Positions 1 through 7,568 of a stretch of 12,139 nucleotides of DNA are shown piece by piece. Under the pieces are notes generated by a model, which was given only the letters and a program-made list of their open reading frames with translations, searched no databases and was not told the DNA's origin. Both the position numbers and the translations under genes were made by a program. Position 1 is the first letter of the stretch; every line of letters starts with the position of its first letter. Source of the stretch: an uncultured Eubacterium sp. (lineage in GTDB: Bacteria; Bacillota; Clostridia; Lachnospirales; Lachnospiraceae); assembly GCA_904502145.1 (NCBI GenBank), contig CAJGDH010000032.1:1-12139 (forward strand), given 5' to 3'.

Positions 1-958
1 CCTGGTCCTGATCTTCGGCGAGATCAGTCCCAAGACCATCGCCACCAAAAAAAGTGAAAACATGGCTCTGATCTACTCCGGTCCGATCTATGTACTGATG
101 GTCATCCTGACTCCCGTGATCTATGTGGTCAATGCCATCAGTAGGGCCCTCTGCCGCCTCTTTGGGGTGAACCCCAACGAGACCGTCTCCATGACGGAGA
201 TGGAGCTGAGAACCATCGTGGACGTCAGCCAGGAGGACGGGGTCATCGAGCAGGAGGAGAAGGAACTGATCAACAACGTCTTTGATTTTGATGACTCCCG
301 GGCAAAAGACATCATGGTCCCCAGGATCGATATGACCTTCGCTTCCGTCGACATGTCCTGCCACGAGCTGGAGGACCTCTTTGCCATGGAACAGTATTCC
401 CGTATCCCCATCTATGAGGAATCCAAGGATTATGTGATCGGTGTGGTCAACCTGAAAGACCTGTTCATTTACCGGCAGACCCATCGGCCGGAGGTGTTCT
501 CCATCCGGGATATCATGAGAAAGCCTTTCTTTACCTACGAGTTTCAGAAGATCAAGGTTCTCATGGAGGAAATGCGCAGCAAATCCATCAGTATCGCCAT
601 TGTTCTGGATGAGTACGGGACCACGGCGGGGCTGGTCACCATGGAGGACCTGATCGAGGAGCTGATCGGGGATATCCGGGATGAGTTTGACGAGGATGAG
701 GATGATGTGATCCACCGGATCAGTGAACACGAATTTGAGGTGGTGGGGAGCATCAAGATCGATGACCTCAACAACATGATCGGCACGGACATCGAGTCCA
801 AAGACTACGACTCCATCGGCGGTCACCTGATCGAACTGCTTGACCATTTCCCGGAGGAGGGAGAGACCGTCCGTGAAGGAGATTACCTCTTCTCGGTCCG
901 CAAGATGGACAAAAACAAGATCAAAAAGATCTATATACGCACCAACACAGAATCCTGA
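1..958 (+). CDS. CNNM/CorC-type transporter-like membrane protein with CBS domains (5' truncated)
   Basis: Only the C-terminal 318 residues are present; the reading frame is open from base 2 to the left edge, so the ATG at 62 is internal and not the start. The first visible residues carry the GEISPK motif typical of the end of the DUF21/CNNM membrane domain, followed by a hydrophobic segment (about bases 62-150). Next come two CBS domains (about 305-500 and 505-690; VPRIDM and the DEYGTTAGLVTMEDL signature are clear), an acidic stretch, and a C-terminal CorC/HlyC domain (about 700-945, with YDSIGG and FPEEGE motifs). Family members are integral membrane proteins linked to Mg2+/Co2+ handling or labelled haemolysin-like; the substrate cannot be read from sequence. 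CBS pairs in this family usually bind adenine nucleotides. The gene ends 43 bases before the next gene, so co-transcription is possible. Confidence 0.93.
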   Translation, partial: LVLIFGEISPKTIATKKSENMALIYSGPIYVLMVILTPVIYVVNAISRALCRLFGVNPNETVSMTEMELRTIVDVSQEDGVIEQEEKELINNVFDFDDSRAKDIMVPRIDMTFASVDMSCHELEDLFAMEQYSRIPIYEESKDYVIGVVNLKDLFIYRQTHRPEVFSIRDIMRKPFFTYEFQKIKVLMEEMRSKSISIAIVLDEYGTTAGLVTMEDLIEELIGDIRDEFDEDEDDVIHRISEHEFEVVGSIKIDDLNNMIGTDIESKDYDSIGGHLIELLDHFPEEGETVREGDYLFSVRKMDKNKIKKIYIRTNTES

Positions 959-1001
959 CTTCGGTTGAAGGATCAAAACCATACAGAAAGGACAGACCAC
1001 C

Positions 1002-3797
1002 ATGATTACCGACAAACAGCGGCAGCGGGATTATGAATACGAAGCGGACTACCAGTCCAGGAGCAAATATACCAGTGAACAGTGGAAAAACATCCTGGAA
1101 AGCGAAACTCTGGGGGAGGACCAGATGTCCCTCCTGAAACGGATCTATACTTCCTACAATCATGCAGCCACCCTGCTCAAACTGGCATTTGAAGAGAAGT
1201 CCGAAGAAGACAGGATCCTGGAAAGGCTCAATGAGGCCGGCCGCGTGCTGGGGGAGGCCAACGAGCTGGAACCGGAGACTGATTTCGAGGGTAATGACTA
1301 CTGGTGGTATCTGCTCTGCTGGGGAAAAAACACCCCTGACACCACCCTGGAATTAAAGCTGCACCCGGAGCTTACGGAAGCCATAGGCATGCTCTTCCCC
1401 GAGATGGAGGAGGCTTACTATGCCTTTGTCAACGATGTGGACCGCAGTCTCCAGATCCGTTATAACCAGGAGGACTCCGTCTGGATCGCCGCGGCGATCC
1501 TCCTCTATGAAAAATACTACCGTTACCCGGGGATCTCCACCGACGATATCCTGCTTATGCAGTATGAGGTGCAGACCCGGGCCCAGAAGGTCTTCGGGCA
1601 GGATGTGAATACCAACACCATCACCCAGATCTGCAATGCGGATGAGAGGGGCCACCGCTTCAATTATCTCAGGGACATCTACAAGTACTACCGGGTCTCC
1701 TACCCCGGCGAATTCGAGGGGGACAGGGAACGTCCTGAGGAAGAAAACCTGGATTACCATGCCTATGTGAACACGATCTTCGGCTATGTACCTCTCACGG
1801 TGATCACAGACTTTATCGATCATGAGTATGATCATATGTTCAACGAATCCTACATCGAGATGAACCAGACCAACGGTTTCGTCCGGATCGCCGCCCTTCT
1901 CGGCAGGCATGGCGGGGAACCCTTCTCCATGGAAGACAAGAGTGAGACCGCTCTGTCCCTCAGGGCAGACGGTGAAGATGCGGATACCACCTTCCACATG
2001 CTGGCTGACGCCCTCTGTAAGGAGTATCCCAATTTTACCTACGCGAAAAAAGATTCCTGGCTGGATAAGGAGAAAGGACTGATCGCAAGGGAGCTGTGCG
2101 ATGTGCTTCACATTGAACACTACGACCACTGCGGCGCCTCCATCGCCATCCAATGTATTCCCGACGGGGACGGAGTAAATGTACTCACTTCCCTCAACCT
2201 GCCCGAGATCCCCGACCAGGAGGCCATGGCAGACATCCGGGATAAGTGCAGCAAACTGACCCTGATGACCGCTGCCCCCTTTAAGGTGGAGGAAGTCTCT
2301 CCCGAGGTGAATGATCTCAGGGATACCGGCAGGAAGATCAGGGCTTCCGTTCTCTACCCCTATGAAGAATTCAAGCAGATGAATGAAGAGAACCTCCTGG
2401 GCCTTATGTCCACTTCTCTTCAGATTTTTGCTTCCTATTATACAGACATCTGCCACAACTATTATCCTGCTGCGGAGGCAGGGGATGGGCAGGACCCCCT
2501 GGCGGCTGCTCTCGGCTCAAAGCTGGTCTATCGTCAGGCAGCGGATGTGCCCCCGCCACAGGTCATTTACAGAGAAGGGCCCGAGACCCCGACAGCAGAC
2601 TTTGTGCAGAAAGCCCTGCAAAACTATGGTATGGGAAGCTCCTCCTCCGAAACCGGAGCAGATTCCTCCGGCAATTCATCAGTGAAAGCCCGGGAATCAA
2701 TGCCTTCCGACAACCCGGAAAAGACCAGGGTTTCCCCGTCTTCAGGGCGGTCATATCAGCCGGAACGCGGGAGTTCGGAGACCGGGATTCCGGAAACGAA
2801 AGTCCCCATGTCCGAGCATCCTGAACGGGCCGAGCAGGGTTTCCGTCTCTACCCCAAAAACACACTGATCAAGGGACCCATGAAGACAGGGAAATATCAT
2901 GAAGCGATCACCACGGCTGTGGGGATCATTGAGGGCAAAGACAGGAACACCGTGAATCTGGATCCTGTTCCGGATATCCTCGAAGCCTACAGGAATTATG
3001 TGGACAGCGGGAAGATCATGCACGTCTCCTATCCCGACATCTGCGGGGACGGTTATGAGGGATGGATTGAAGGCAGACAGGGCAGTCAGGTCAGGGACGG
3101 CATCTTCAAGGAATTCGCCAACCGCTGCGCCGGAGGCCGTTACGTCGTCATGATGGAGGAAGTCGATCTGAACTGGATGCACCTCTTCGGAGAGACGGCT
3201 GTCCTCTTAAGGGAAAACCGCCGCCAGGGTACCAGCAGCGAGACCTGTATCACCCTCAGGTATTCCAAGGAACCTTTCCGGCTTCCATCCAACCTTTACA
3301 TCGTGGCAACCTGTGATTCGGTGGTGGGAGAAGATACCATCTTCGGCGCAATCGGCCAGGATTTCTTTGTCCGCAATATCGCCCCGGATTCTTCCGTACT
3401 CAAGGGGATCAGAGTGGAGGGGATTTCCCTGGAGCGCCTTATGGCCACCATCAACCTCCGGCTCTCCTATTTCCTGGGGTCCGATTATCAGCTGGGGGAA
3501 GGCTTCTATCTGGCCACCCCGGACCCTGATCCTTTCACCTCATTATCCAGAGTATTCAGGGAGCAGATCATCCCCCTGATGGAAAAATGGCTGGATGATG
3601 ACCTGGAGAAGATTCGTTACGTCCTGGGAGATAATGCGAAATCAAGGGCGGATACCGTCTTCTATCAGGAGATTCCTTTCCGTGAGACCATGTTCAAAGG
3701 AAGCCTTCCGGATTCCTTTGACACCGGGAGGTGCATCTACCGGATTAACGAAGATGCCTTCCTGAACCCAAGGAGTTACATCTCCGTTTATGAATAA
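1002..3797 (+). CDS. Large protein with degenerate McrB-like AAA+ domain
   Basis: A 931-residue soluble protein with no signal peptide or membrane segment. Residues 1-540 are mixed, charged and match no family I recognise. Residues about 545-615 are a Ser/Pro/Glu-rich, probably disordered linker. Residues about 616-800 resemble the McrB-type AAA+ GTPase: GPMKTGKY at 625-632 in the Walker A place, YVVMMEE at 714-720 then LFGETAVLLRENRR (Walker B plus the usual FGE...L.E..R segment), and LPSNLYIVATCD at 761-772 (sensor 1). Each motif is altered: Tyr replaces Ser/Thr after the Walker A Lys, Glu replaces the first Walker B Asp, Asp replaces the sensor 1 Asn, and the usual RRF arginine-finger segment reads QDFF. 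It may therefore bind nucleotide weakly or act as a structural pseudo-ATPase. AAAGGA nine bases before ATG 1002 supports the start. No McrC partner is present, so a classical McrBC nuclease is unlikely. The gene is certain; the function is unknown. Confidence 0.9.
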   Translation: MITDKQRQRDYEYEADYQSRSKYTSEQWKNILESETLGEDQMSLLKRIYTSYNHAATLLKLAFEEKSEEDRILERLNEAGRVLGEANELEPETDFEGNDYWWYLLCWGKNTPDTTLELKLHPELTEAIGMLFPEMEEAYYAFVNDVDRSLQIRYNQEDSVWIAAAILLYEKYYRYPGISTDDILLMQYEVQTRAQKVFGQDVNTNTITQICNADERGHRFNYLRDIYKYYRVSYPGEFEGDRERPEEENLDYHAYVNTIFGYVPLTVITDFIDHEYDHMFNESYIEMNQTNGFVRIAALLGRHGGEPFSMEDKSETALSLRADGEDADTTFHMLADALCKEYPNFTYAKKDSWLDKEKGLIARELCDVLHIEHYDHCGASIAIQCIPDGDGVNVLTSLNLPEIPDQEAMADIRDKCSKLTLMTAAPFKVEEVSPEVNDLRDTGRKIRASVLYPYEEFKQMNEENLLGLMSTSLQIFASYYTDICHNYYPAAEAGDGQDPLAAALGSKLVYRQAADVPPPQVIYREGPETPTADFVQKALQNYGMGSSSSETGADSSGNSSVKARESMPSDNPEKTRVSPSSGRSYQPERGSSETGIPETKVPMSEHPERAEQGFRLYPKNTLIKGPMKTGKYHEAITTAVGIIEGKDRNTVNLDPVPDILEAYRNYVDSGKIMHVSYPDICGDGYEGWIEGRQGSQVRDGIFKEFANRCAGGRYVVMMEEVDLNWMHLFGETAVLLRENRRQGTSSETCITLRYSKEPFRLPSNLYIVATCDSVVGEDTIFGAIGQDFFVRNIAPDSSVLKGIRVEGISLERLMATINLRLSYFLGSDYQLGEGFYLATPDPDPFTSLSRVFREQIIPLMEKWLDDDLEKIRYVLGDNAKSRADTVFYQEIPFRETMFKGSLPDSFDTGRCIYRINEDAFLNPRSYISVYE

Positions 3798-3863
3798 TTA
3801 CCAAATTTTAAATTTCTGTTAATAATTTATGTATAAAGTCATATTTCGCTCACATTCTGGATA

Positions 3864-3869
3864 TATAAT
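3864..3869 (+). promoter_or_regulatory. Candidate -10 element of the NlpC/P60 gene
   Basis: A perfect TATAAT lies about 60 bases upstream of the NlpC/P60 start, in a markedly AT-rich 134-base gap that begins right after the preceding stop codon. The hexamer at 17-base spacing (3841-3846, ATATTT) is a poor -35. A second weaker TATAAA at 3832-3837 is also possible. The AT-rich run 3803-3836 could serve as an UP-like element. A separate promoter fits the change in function and codon composition from the upstream gene. Confidence 0.4.
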
Positions 3870-3931
3870 AGCCACAAACTATGATTCAGAAGATGAATTT
3901 ATGACAGGCATTGTTATAACGGAGGTTTAAA

Positions 3932-4825
3932 ATGAAATTAAGAGTTAAGAAATTACTGGCCGGTTTACTGATCGCGGTCTTTCTCCTGAATATTGTGGGC
4001 GTTCCCACGGAAATCAGGGAAATAAGTCAGGTATCCGCTTCCACTGTGATCAAAGGAAAGGTAAACACCCGCTTCCTGAATATCCGTGAAAGCAAGAGTG
4101 TTTACGCAAAAAGACTTGCCAAGGTAAAGAAAGGCAAAAAGATCAGGATCCTTGAATCCGGAAGTAAATGGGTCAAGGTTTCTGTGGACGGCGTGATTGG
4201 ATATACCAAAGGAAAATATATCAAAACAGCCTACGGAACTGCTTCCAATCCCTACAAAAATGCCATTTCCGGCAAGGTATCCAAAAAGAGGCTGAAAGTA
4301 TTCTCCTCCAAAAATAATCATTCCGCATCCCTCGGTATCCTGGAGAAGGGTGCCCATGTCAAAGTCCTTACCACCAACTCTACCTGGGTAAAGATCAAAA
4401 AGGGCAACGTGATCGGATATGTAAAAGGAAAATATGTCAAGACAAAGAGGGGAACCGCTTCCGTCAATTATTCCAAAGGTGAATCCGTTGTTGCCTACGC
4501 AAGACGCTTCCTTGGAAATCCCTATGTTTACGGTGGTTCCAGCCTGACCCACGGCACGGATTGTTCCGGATTCGTTATGTCCATCTACAGACATTTCGGC
4601 AAACATCTTCCTCATTCTTCCTATGCTCAGCGTCATGTGGGCAGAGGAGTACGCGGCGGAATCAAGAATGCTAAACCGGGTGACATCATCTGTTACAGCG
4701 GCCATGTAGCGATCTACATGGGCGGCAACCGTGTCATCCACGCCAGCAATCCTTCCACCGGTATCAAGATCACCAGGAACGCATCCTACCGTCATGTAGT
4801 TGCTATCCGCAGAATCTTCGGATAA
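3932..4825 (+). CDS. Secreted SH3b-SH3b-NlpC/P60 cell-wall endopeptidase
   Basis: The 297-residue product probably cleaves peptide bonds in the peptidoglycan stem peptide. Residues 1-37 are a Sec signal peptide: a Lys/Arg start, a hydrophobic core at about 8-24 and a likely cut after the VSAS segment near 37. Two bacterial SH3 domains follow (about 42-100 and 112-172); both end with nearly the same phrase (VIGYTKGKYIKT at 88-99, VIGYVKGKYVKT at 160-171), showing tandem duplication. The C-terminal NlpC/P60 domain (about 183-297) has the catalytic Cys211 in TDCSGF, His258 in SGHVAIY and His270 in VIHAS as the probable third residue, so it should be active. The protein is very Lys-rich, suiting binding to anionic wall polymers. 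GGAGG six bases before ATG 3932 fixes the start. The gene is more AT-rich than its neighbours and stands alone before a terminator. Role (daughter-cell separation, wall turnover or defence) is not decidable here. Confidence 0.95.
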   Translation: MKLRVKKLLAGLLIAVFLLNIVGVPTEIREISQVSASTVIKGKVNTRFLNIRESKSVYAKRLAKVKKGKKIRILESGSKWVKVSVDGVIGYTKGKYIKTAYGTASNPYKNAISGKVSKKRLKVFSSKNNHSASLGILEKGAHVKVLTTNSTWVKIKKGNVIGYVKGKYVKTKRGTASVNYSKGESVVAYARRFLGNPYVYGGSSLTHGTDCSGFVMSIYRHFGKHLPHSSYAQRHVGRGVRGGIKNAKPGDIICYSGHVAIYMGGNRVIHASNPSTGIKITRNASYRHVVAIRRIFG

Positions 4826-4889
4826 TGCCAGGGATCATAACTTAAGATAATAAACCGACATATAAACGTAATATTGAAAATAAGTATAA

Positions 4890-4919
4890 AAAAAGACTGC
4901 CGTAAATGGCAGTCTTTTT
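4890..4919. terminator. Bidirectional Rho-independent terminator
   Basis: A perfect 12-bp stem (4890-4901 with 4908-4919) and a 6-base loop, with T-runs in both directions because the stem ends in A5/T5 and is preceded by further A residues. It lies between the converging NlpC/P60 gene and the telA-like gene and should stop transcription from both. Confidence 0.93.
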
Positions 4920-4949
4920 CGTTGTTATGATTCTTAATGGAGAGTGTTC

Positions 4950-6155
4950 TTAATGAAGAGTGGTGATCAGCTTCTTCTTCAGCTCCTCTTCCATCTCGGT
5001 CATTTTGGCTTCAGCCTCCATCCTTCTCTGGTGCCCTTCAGCCTGGATCTTCATCACTTCATCGATGGTGTTGATCAGGCTCTCATTGGTCTTGATCAGA
5101 GTGTCGAGATCCACGATGCTCCTCTCACTCTCTTTGGCTGTCTCGATGGTGGCCATCTGCAGTTTCTCCGCATTCTTCTTAAGAAGATCGTTGGTCAGAT
5201 CGGAAACCTGCTTCTGTGCCTCCGCTGCTTCCTGGGAATGTTCCACGCCCAGGGCGATGATCATCTGGCTCTTCCACAGAGGGATGGTATTGACCAGTGT
5301 GGACTGGATCTTCTCGGACATGGTGATATCGCTGGACTGAACCATACGGATCTGAGGAGCCATCTGCAGGGATACCATACGGGTCACTTCCAGATCATGG
5401 ATCTTCTTCTCGAAACGGTTGCACATAGCCTCAAGGTCTGTGACCTCCTGGGCATCCTCCGGCCTGCCGGTACTCTCCGCCTTGGCACGTGCCGCCGGCA
5501 GATCGTTCTCCATCACATCGGCCAGTTTCTTCTTTCCGGCAACGATGTACATGGTCAGTTCCTTGAAATATATCTTATTCAGGTCATAAAGCTGGTCCAA
5601 CATGGCACTGTCCTTCATCAGCTGGATCTGATGCTTCTCCAGAGCCTCGCAGATATTGTCGATATTATTCTCTGCCTTATCATACTTGGCCCGAAGGGTC
5701 TGTGCCTTGTTTGCTTTCTTCTGGAAGAAGCCCATGACACCCTTCTTTTCTTCCTCGTCAAAGCCTTTGAGTTCCACAACGACCTTGCTGAGCATATCAC
5801 CCACTTCACCAAGATCCTTGGTCTTTACCTTCTCAAGAGTACCCTCGGAGAAATCGGACATCTTCTTCTGGGTTCCTGCTCCATACTGCATGATGGAGGT
5901 GGAATCACGGATGGAGATCTGCTTGGCAAATTCCTCTACCTGGCGTTTCTCTTCCTCACTCAGATATTTGAGGTCTTCTTCATAATCCGTAAATTTGGCA
6001 TCGGGCTTTTTCCCCAGTTCGGCCTGGGTCTGCGCTTCCATGCCAAAAGGAGACGAAAATACTTCCCCCTGGGCAGCCATTTCCGTCTGTACCTTCTGCT
6101 CAAAGGGATCAAGGGTAAGAGAGGGACCTTCCTTCATTAACTCGTCTAAATTCAT
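4950..6155 (-). CDS. TelA/YaaN-family (toxic anion resistance) protein
   Basis: A 401-residue, strongly helical, charged cytoplasmic protein of the TelA family (PF05816). The proline-bearing N-terminal phrase PSLTLDPF at 11-18, the central LYDLNKIYFKELTMYI region (about 189-204) with AGKKKL after it, and NTIPLWKSQM at 289-298 are family-typical; the C-terminal 370-400 is a charged coiled coil. TelA homologues were named from plasmid tellurite resistance, but chromosomal copies such as Bacillus YaaN have no well-defined biochemical activity, so tellurite resistance should not be assumed. It follows the XpaC gene by 62 bases on the same strand, the same pairing as Bacillus xpaC-yaaN. The chosen start (base 6155) has AGGAGG seven bases upstream; an ATG six codons earlier (6173) is possible but places this strong site inside the coding region. 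Confidence 0.93.
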   Translation of the reverse strand: MNLDELMKEGPSLTLDPFEQKVQTEMAAQGEVFSSPFGMEAQTQAELGKKPDAKFTDYEEDLKYLSEEEKRQVEEFAKQISIRDSTSIMQYGAGTQKKMSDFSEGTLEKVKTKDLGEVGDMLSKVVVELKGFDEEEKKGVMGFFQKKANKAQTLRAKYDKAENNIDNICEALEKHQIQLMKDSAMLDQLYDLNKIYFKELTMYIVAGKKKLADVMENDLPAARAKAESTGRPEDAQEVTDLEAMCNRFEKKIHDLEVTRMVSLQMAPQIRMVQSSDITMSEKIQSTLVNTIPLWKSQMIIALGVEHSQEAAEAQKQVSDLTNDLLKKNAEKLQMATIETAKESERSIVDLDTLIKTNESLINTIDEVMKIQAEGHQRRMEAEAKMTEMEEELKKKLITTLH

Positions 6156-6162
6156 GTGCTTT

Positions 6163-6168
6163 CCTCCT
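6163..6168 (-). promoter_or_regulatory. Ribosome binding site of the telA-like gene
   Basis: AGGAGG on the minus strand, seven bases before the ATG at 6155. It decides the start in favour of MNLDEL over the upstream in-frame ATG at 6173, which has only a weaker AAGGAG nearby. Confidence 0.75.
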
Positions 6169-6202
6169 ATCATTATCTCTCTCCTTAAAAGGAGGGCTTT
6201 AT

Positions 6203-6227
6203 CTCCCGTCAGATTTCTTAACGGGAG
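6203..6227 (-). other. Intercistronic hairpin spanning the xpaC stop codon
   Basis: A perfect 7-bp inverted repeat (CTCCCGT 6203-6209, ACGGGAG 6221-6227) with an 11-base loop containing the xpaC stop codon (6218-6220). It is followed by no U-tract, so it is not an intrinsic terminator; it could stabilise or mark a processing site in the xpaC-telA transcript, or be chance. A second tiny fold (CTCCTT/AAGGAG, 6181-6194) lies just downstream. Confidence 0.4.
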
Positions 6228-7465
6228 CGGATATCATTGTTCCACCCATCCTGGGCAAGCATGGCATTCATCACCTGAATATCCGAAGAAATGTCCATGG
6301 ACACATTTCGGAACAGCTCATCGTACATATTATTCAATGCCGCGATGATGGTGACGAATGATTCTTCTATCTCTTTTTTGGTCCGGACGATATTGTCACC
6401 CTGGATGGGCTGCTCCTCCAGATCCTCATATGTGACAAGAAGCTTCTTCATACAGGGGAGATAGTAGCTGACCAGGTGTCCCGTGCCGGAGATCATCTCG
6501 GGGTGATCCTCGATACAGTCATAGATCTGTCTTAAGAGAACTTCCACCTCATCCATATGCTGGCGAAGGTCCGGCGCGTCGATCTCCTGCTTTCTCAGCT
6601 GGAGCTCATCAAAGAAGGAGTTCATCTCCTCACTGAAATGGATCCATTCCTTCTCCGCCTTTGTGCCCTGCTGCTTCTTTCTCTCCAGTTCCTTCTGCTC
6701 TTCCTGCTTCTTCAGCTCCTCAAGTTCACGTCTGATGCGGGCTTCTTCCGCATCACTGTACTGTTTTCTTGCCTCGTCGGAAAAGAGCAGACAGGTTTCT
6801 TTTTCATCCATAGTCATCTGGGGGATGGCTCCCTGGTCCAGAAGAGTCCTGATGTCCTTTTTGATCTGTTTTTCCGACTGGCCGGTCATCTCGGCAAGAT
6901 CACTGATCATGATATAGCTCTTCCCCTGGAAGGCCTTATAATAATCCGAATACCGGTCTGCCCGTCTGCTGAGGAACCGGCCATGGCCGAAGAGGCCTCC
7001 GAACAAGGCCGTAAAGGGCAGTGATACGCCCAGGATTCCCGCTGTGACCGCTGATACCAGTCCGGCCAGGGCAGGTATTCCGGTAATGAGAGATAATCCT
7101 CCGAAGAAAACCAGGCCGGCCACACCGAAACCGGTCTCCACCGCTCCCCGTATCCTTCCGGGTACATTGAGAAAAACAGGCTTTATCTCCTCTTTCTTTA
7201 CGGCACCCTTCCTGGATTTCTCCTCCTGCCTCCTCTTCTCGGAAGCCTTGTACCTTTCGTAGGGCGTCTCATAATATTTACTGTATTTGATCTGTTCTTT
7301 GGAGGGAGTCATGATCAGGTCTCTGTAGCCTTTTTCTGCCTCCCTGCGGATATAATCCACAGACTCGCGGATACTGTCGGACAAACCCTCAAAATCAAGA
7401 TCATCAAGGGAATCCCCGATCTTATCCAGCAACTCTTCAGCTTTTCCTAATGCGTCATCTTTCAT
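6218..7465 (-). CDS. XpaC-domain membrane protein with winged-helix-like insert
   Basis: A 415-residue protein. Residues 1-50 are acidic and helical; 55-106 form a basic linker; 108-131 and 133-160 are two Gly-rich hydrophobic segments that should form a membrane hairpin; 175-238 look like a winged helix (ISDLAEMTGQSEKQIKKDI followed by LLDQG and a short strand pair); 238-268 are a Glu/Lys/Gln coiled coil; and 270-405 match the XpaC family (PF10112), including LVSYYLPCMKKLL (331-343) and the terminal helical region. XpaC is annotated as '5-bromo-4-chloroindolyl phosphate hydrolysis protein' after a Bacillus phenotype; no phosphatase motif is visible and the enzymatic label is doubtful. The partner TelA-like gene follows directly. 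ATG 7465 has no good ribosome site and follows a 17-codon frame by one base, so translation may be coupled or the true N-terminus may differ. Confidence 0.88.
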   Translation of the reverse strand: MKDDALGKAEELLDKIGDSLDDLDFEGLSDSIRESVDYIRREAEKGYRDLIMTPSKEQIKYSKYYETPYERYKASEKRRQEEKSRKGAVKKEEIKPVFLNVPGRIRGAVETGFGVAGLVFFGGLSLITGIPALAGLVSAVTAGILGVSLPFTALFGGLFGHGRFLSRRADRYSDYYKAFQGKSYIMISDLAEMTGQSEKQIKKDIRTLLDQGAIPQMTMDEKETCLLFSDEARKQYSDAEEARIRRELEELKKQEEQKELERKKQQGTKAEKEWIHFSEEMNSFFDELQLRKQEIDAPDLRQHMDEVEVLLRQIYDCIEDHPEMISGTGHLVSYYLPCMKKLLVTYEDLEEQPIQGDNIVRTKKEIEESFVTIIAALNNMYDELFRNVSMDISSDIQVMNAMLAQDGWNNDIRSR

Positions 7466-7466
7466 C

Positions 7467-7520
7467 CTACATCCCGCTCTTTCCAGACATATCGGATATG
7501 TCCTGCTGGTCGTCTGACAT
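7467..7520 (-). CDS. Possible 17-codon leader peptide upstream of the XpaC gene
   Basis: An ATG-initiated frame encodes MSDDQQDISDMSGKSGM and stops at TAG one base before the xpaC ATG (TAG-G-ATG), an arrangement typical of translational coupling. The ribosome site in front of it is weak (GAGTAGAG about five bases upstream). It also spans the inverted repeat at 7486-7502. The peptide's acidic start resembles a normal protein N-terminus, so the alternative is that it is the real beginning of the XpaC protein separated by a frameshift. Existence as a translated peptide is not demonstrated. Confidence 0.3.
   Translation of the reverse strand: MSDDQQDISDMSGKSGM
7486..7502. promoter_or_regulatory. 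17-base inverted repeat in the xpaC leader
   Basis: Perfect 7-base arms (GACATAT and ATATGTC) around a 3-base centre, 21 bases upstream of the xpaC ATG. Short CCA/TGG flanks extend the symmetry imperfectly. It could be an operator for a dimeric regulator or an RNA hairpin near the translation start. No matching copy was noticed at the other promoters in the window. Confidence 0.4.
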
Positions 7521-7568
7521 CTTGCTCTACTCTACTATCCTACCATAATAATCTTCTTCTGAAAAGAA

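Noticed and set aside
1821..1835. HEYDH sequence in the 931-residue protein, resembling a zinc-protease HExxH motif (residues 274-278)
   Set aside because: A charged Asp occupies a position normally uncharged in zinc proteases, the helix context is wrong and no third ligand motif is evident; chance occurrence is more likely.
1353..2456. 367-codon minus-strand frame within the 931-residue gene
   Set aside because: The plus-strand gene has a ribosome site, a consistent AAA+-like domain and normal composition; the reverse frame has no recognisable features.
1002..3797. Type IV restriction system (McrBC) based on the McrB-like domain
   Set aside because: No McrC or nuclease gene is adjacent and the GTPase motifs are degenerate, so a functional McrBC system is not supported.
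3798..3931. Riboswitch upstream of the NlpC/P60 gene (c-di-AMP riboswitches often precede wall hydrolase genes)
   Set aside because: After subtracting the likely promoter only about 60 bases of leader remain, with no convincing paired structure; too short for that class.
4944..6140. Long plus-strand frame (398 codons) opposite the telA-like gene
   Set aside because: Antisense shadow of a well-conserved TelA gene; its product is Leu/His/Phe-rich with no family features, and no ribosome site fits.
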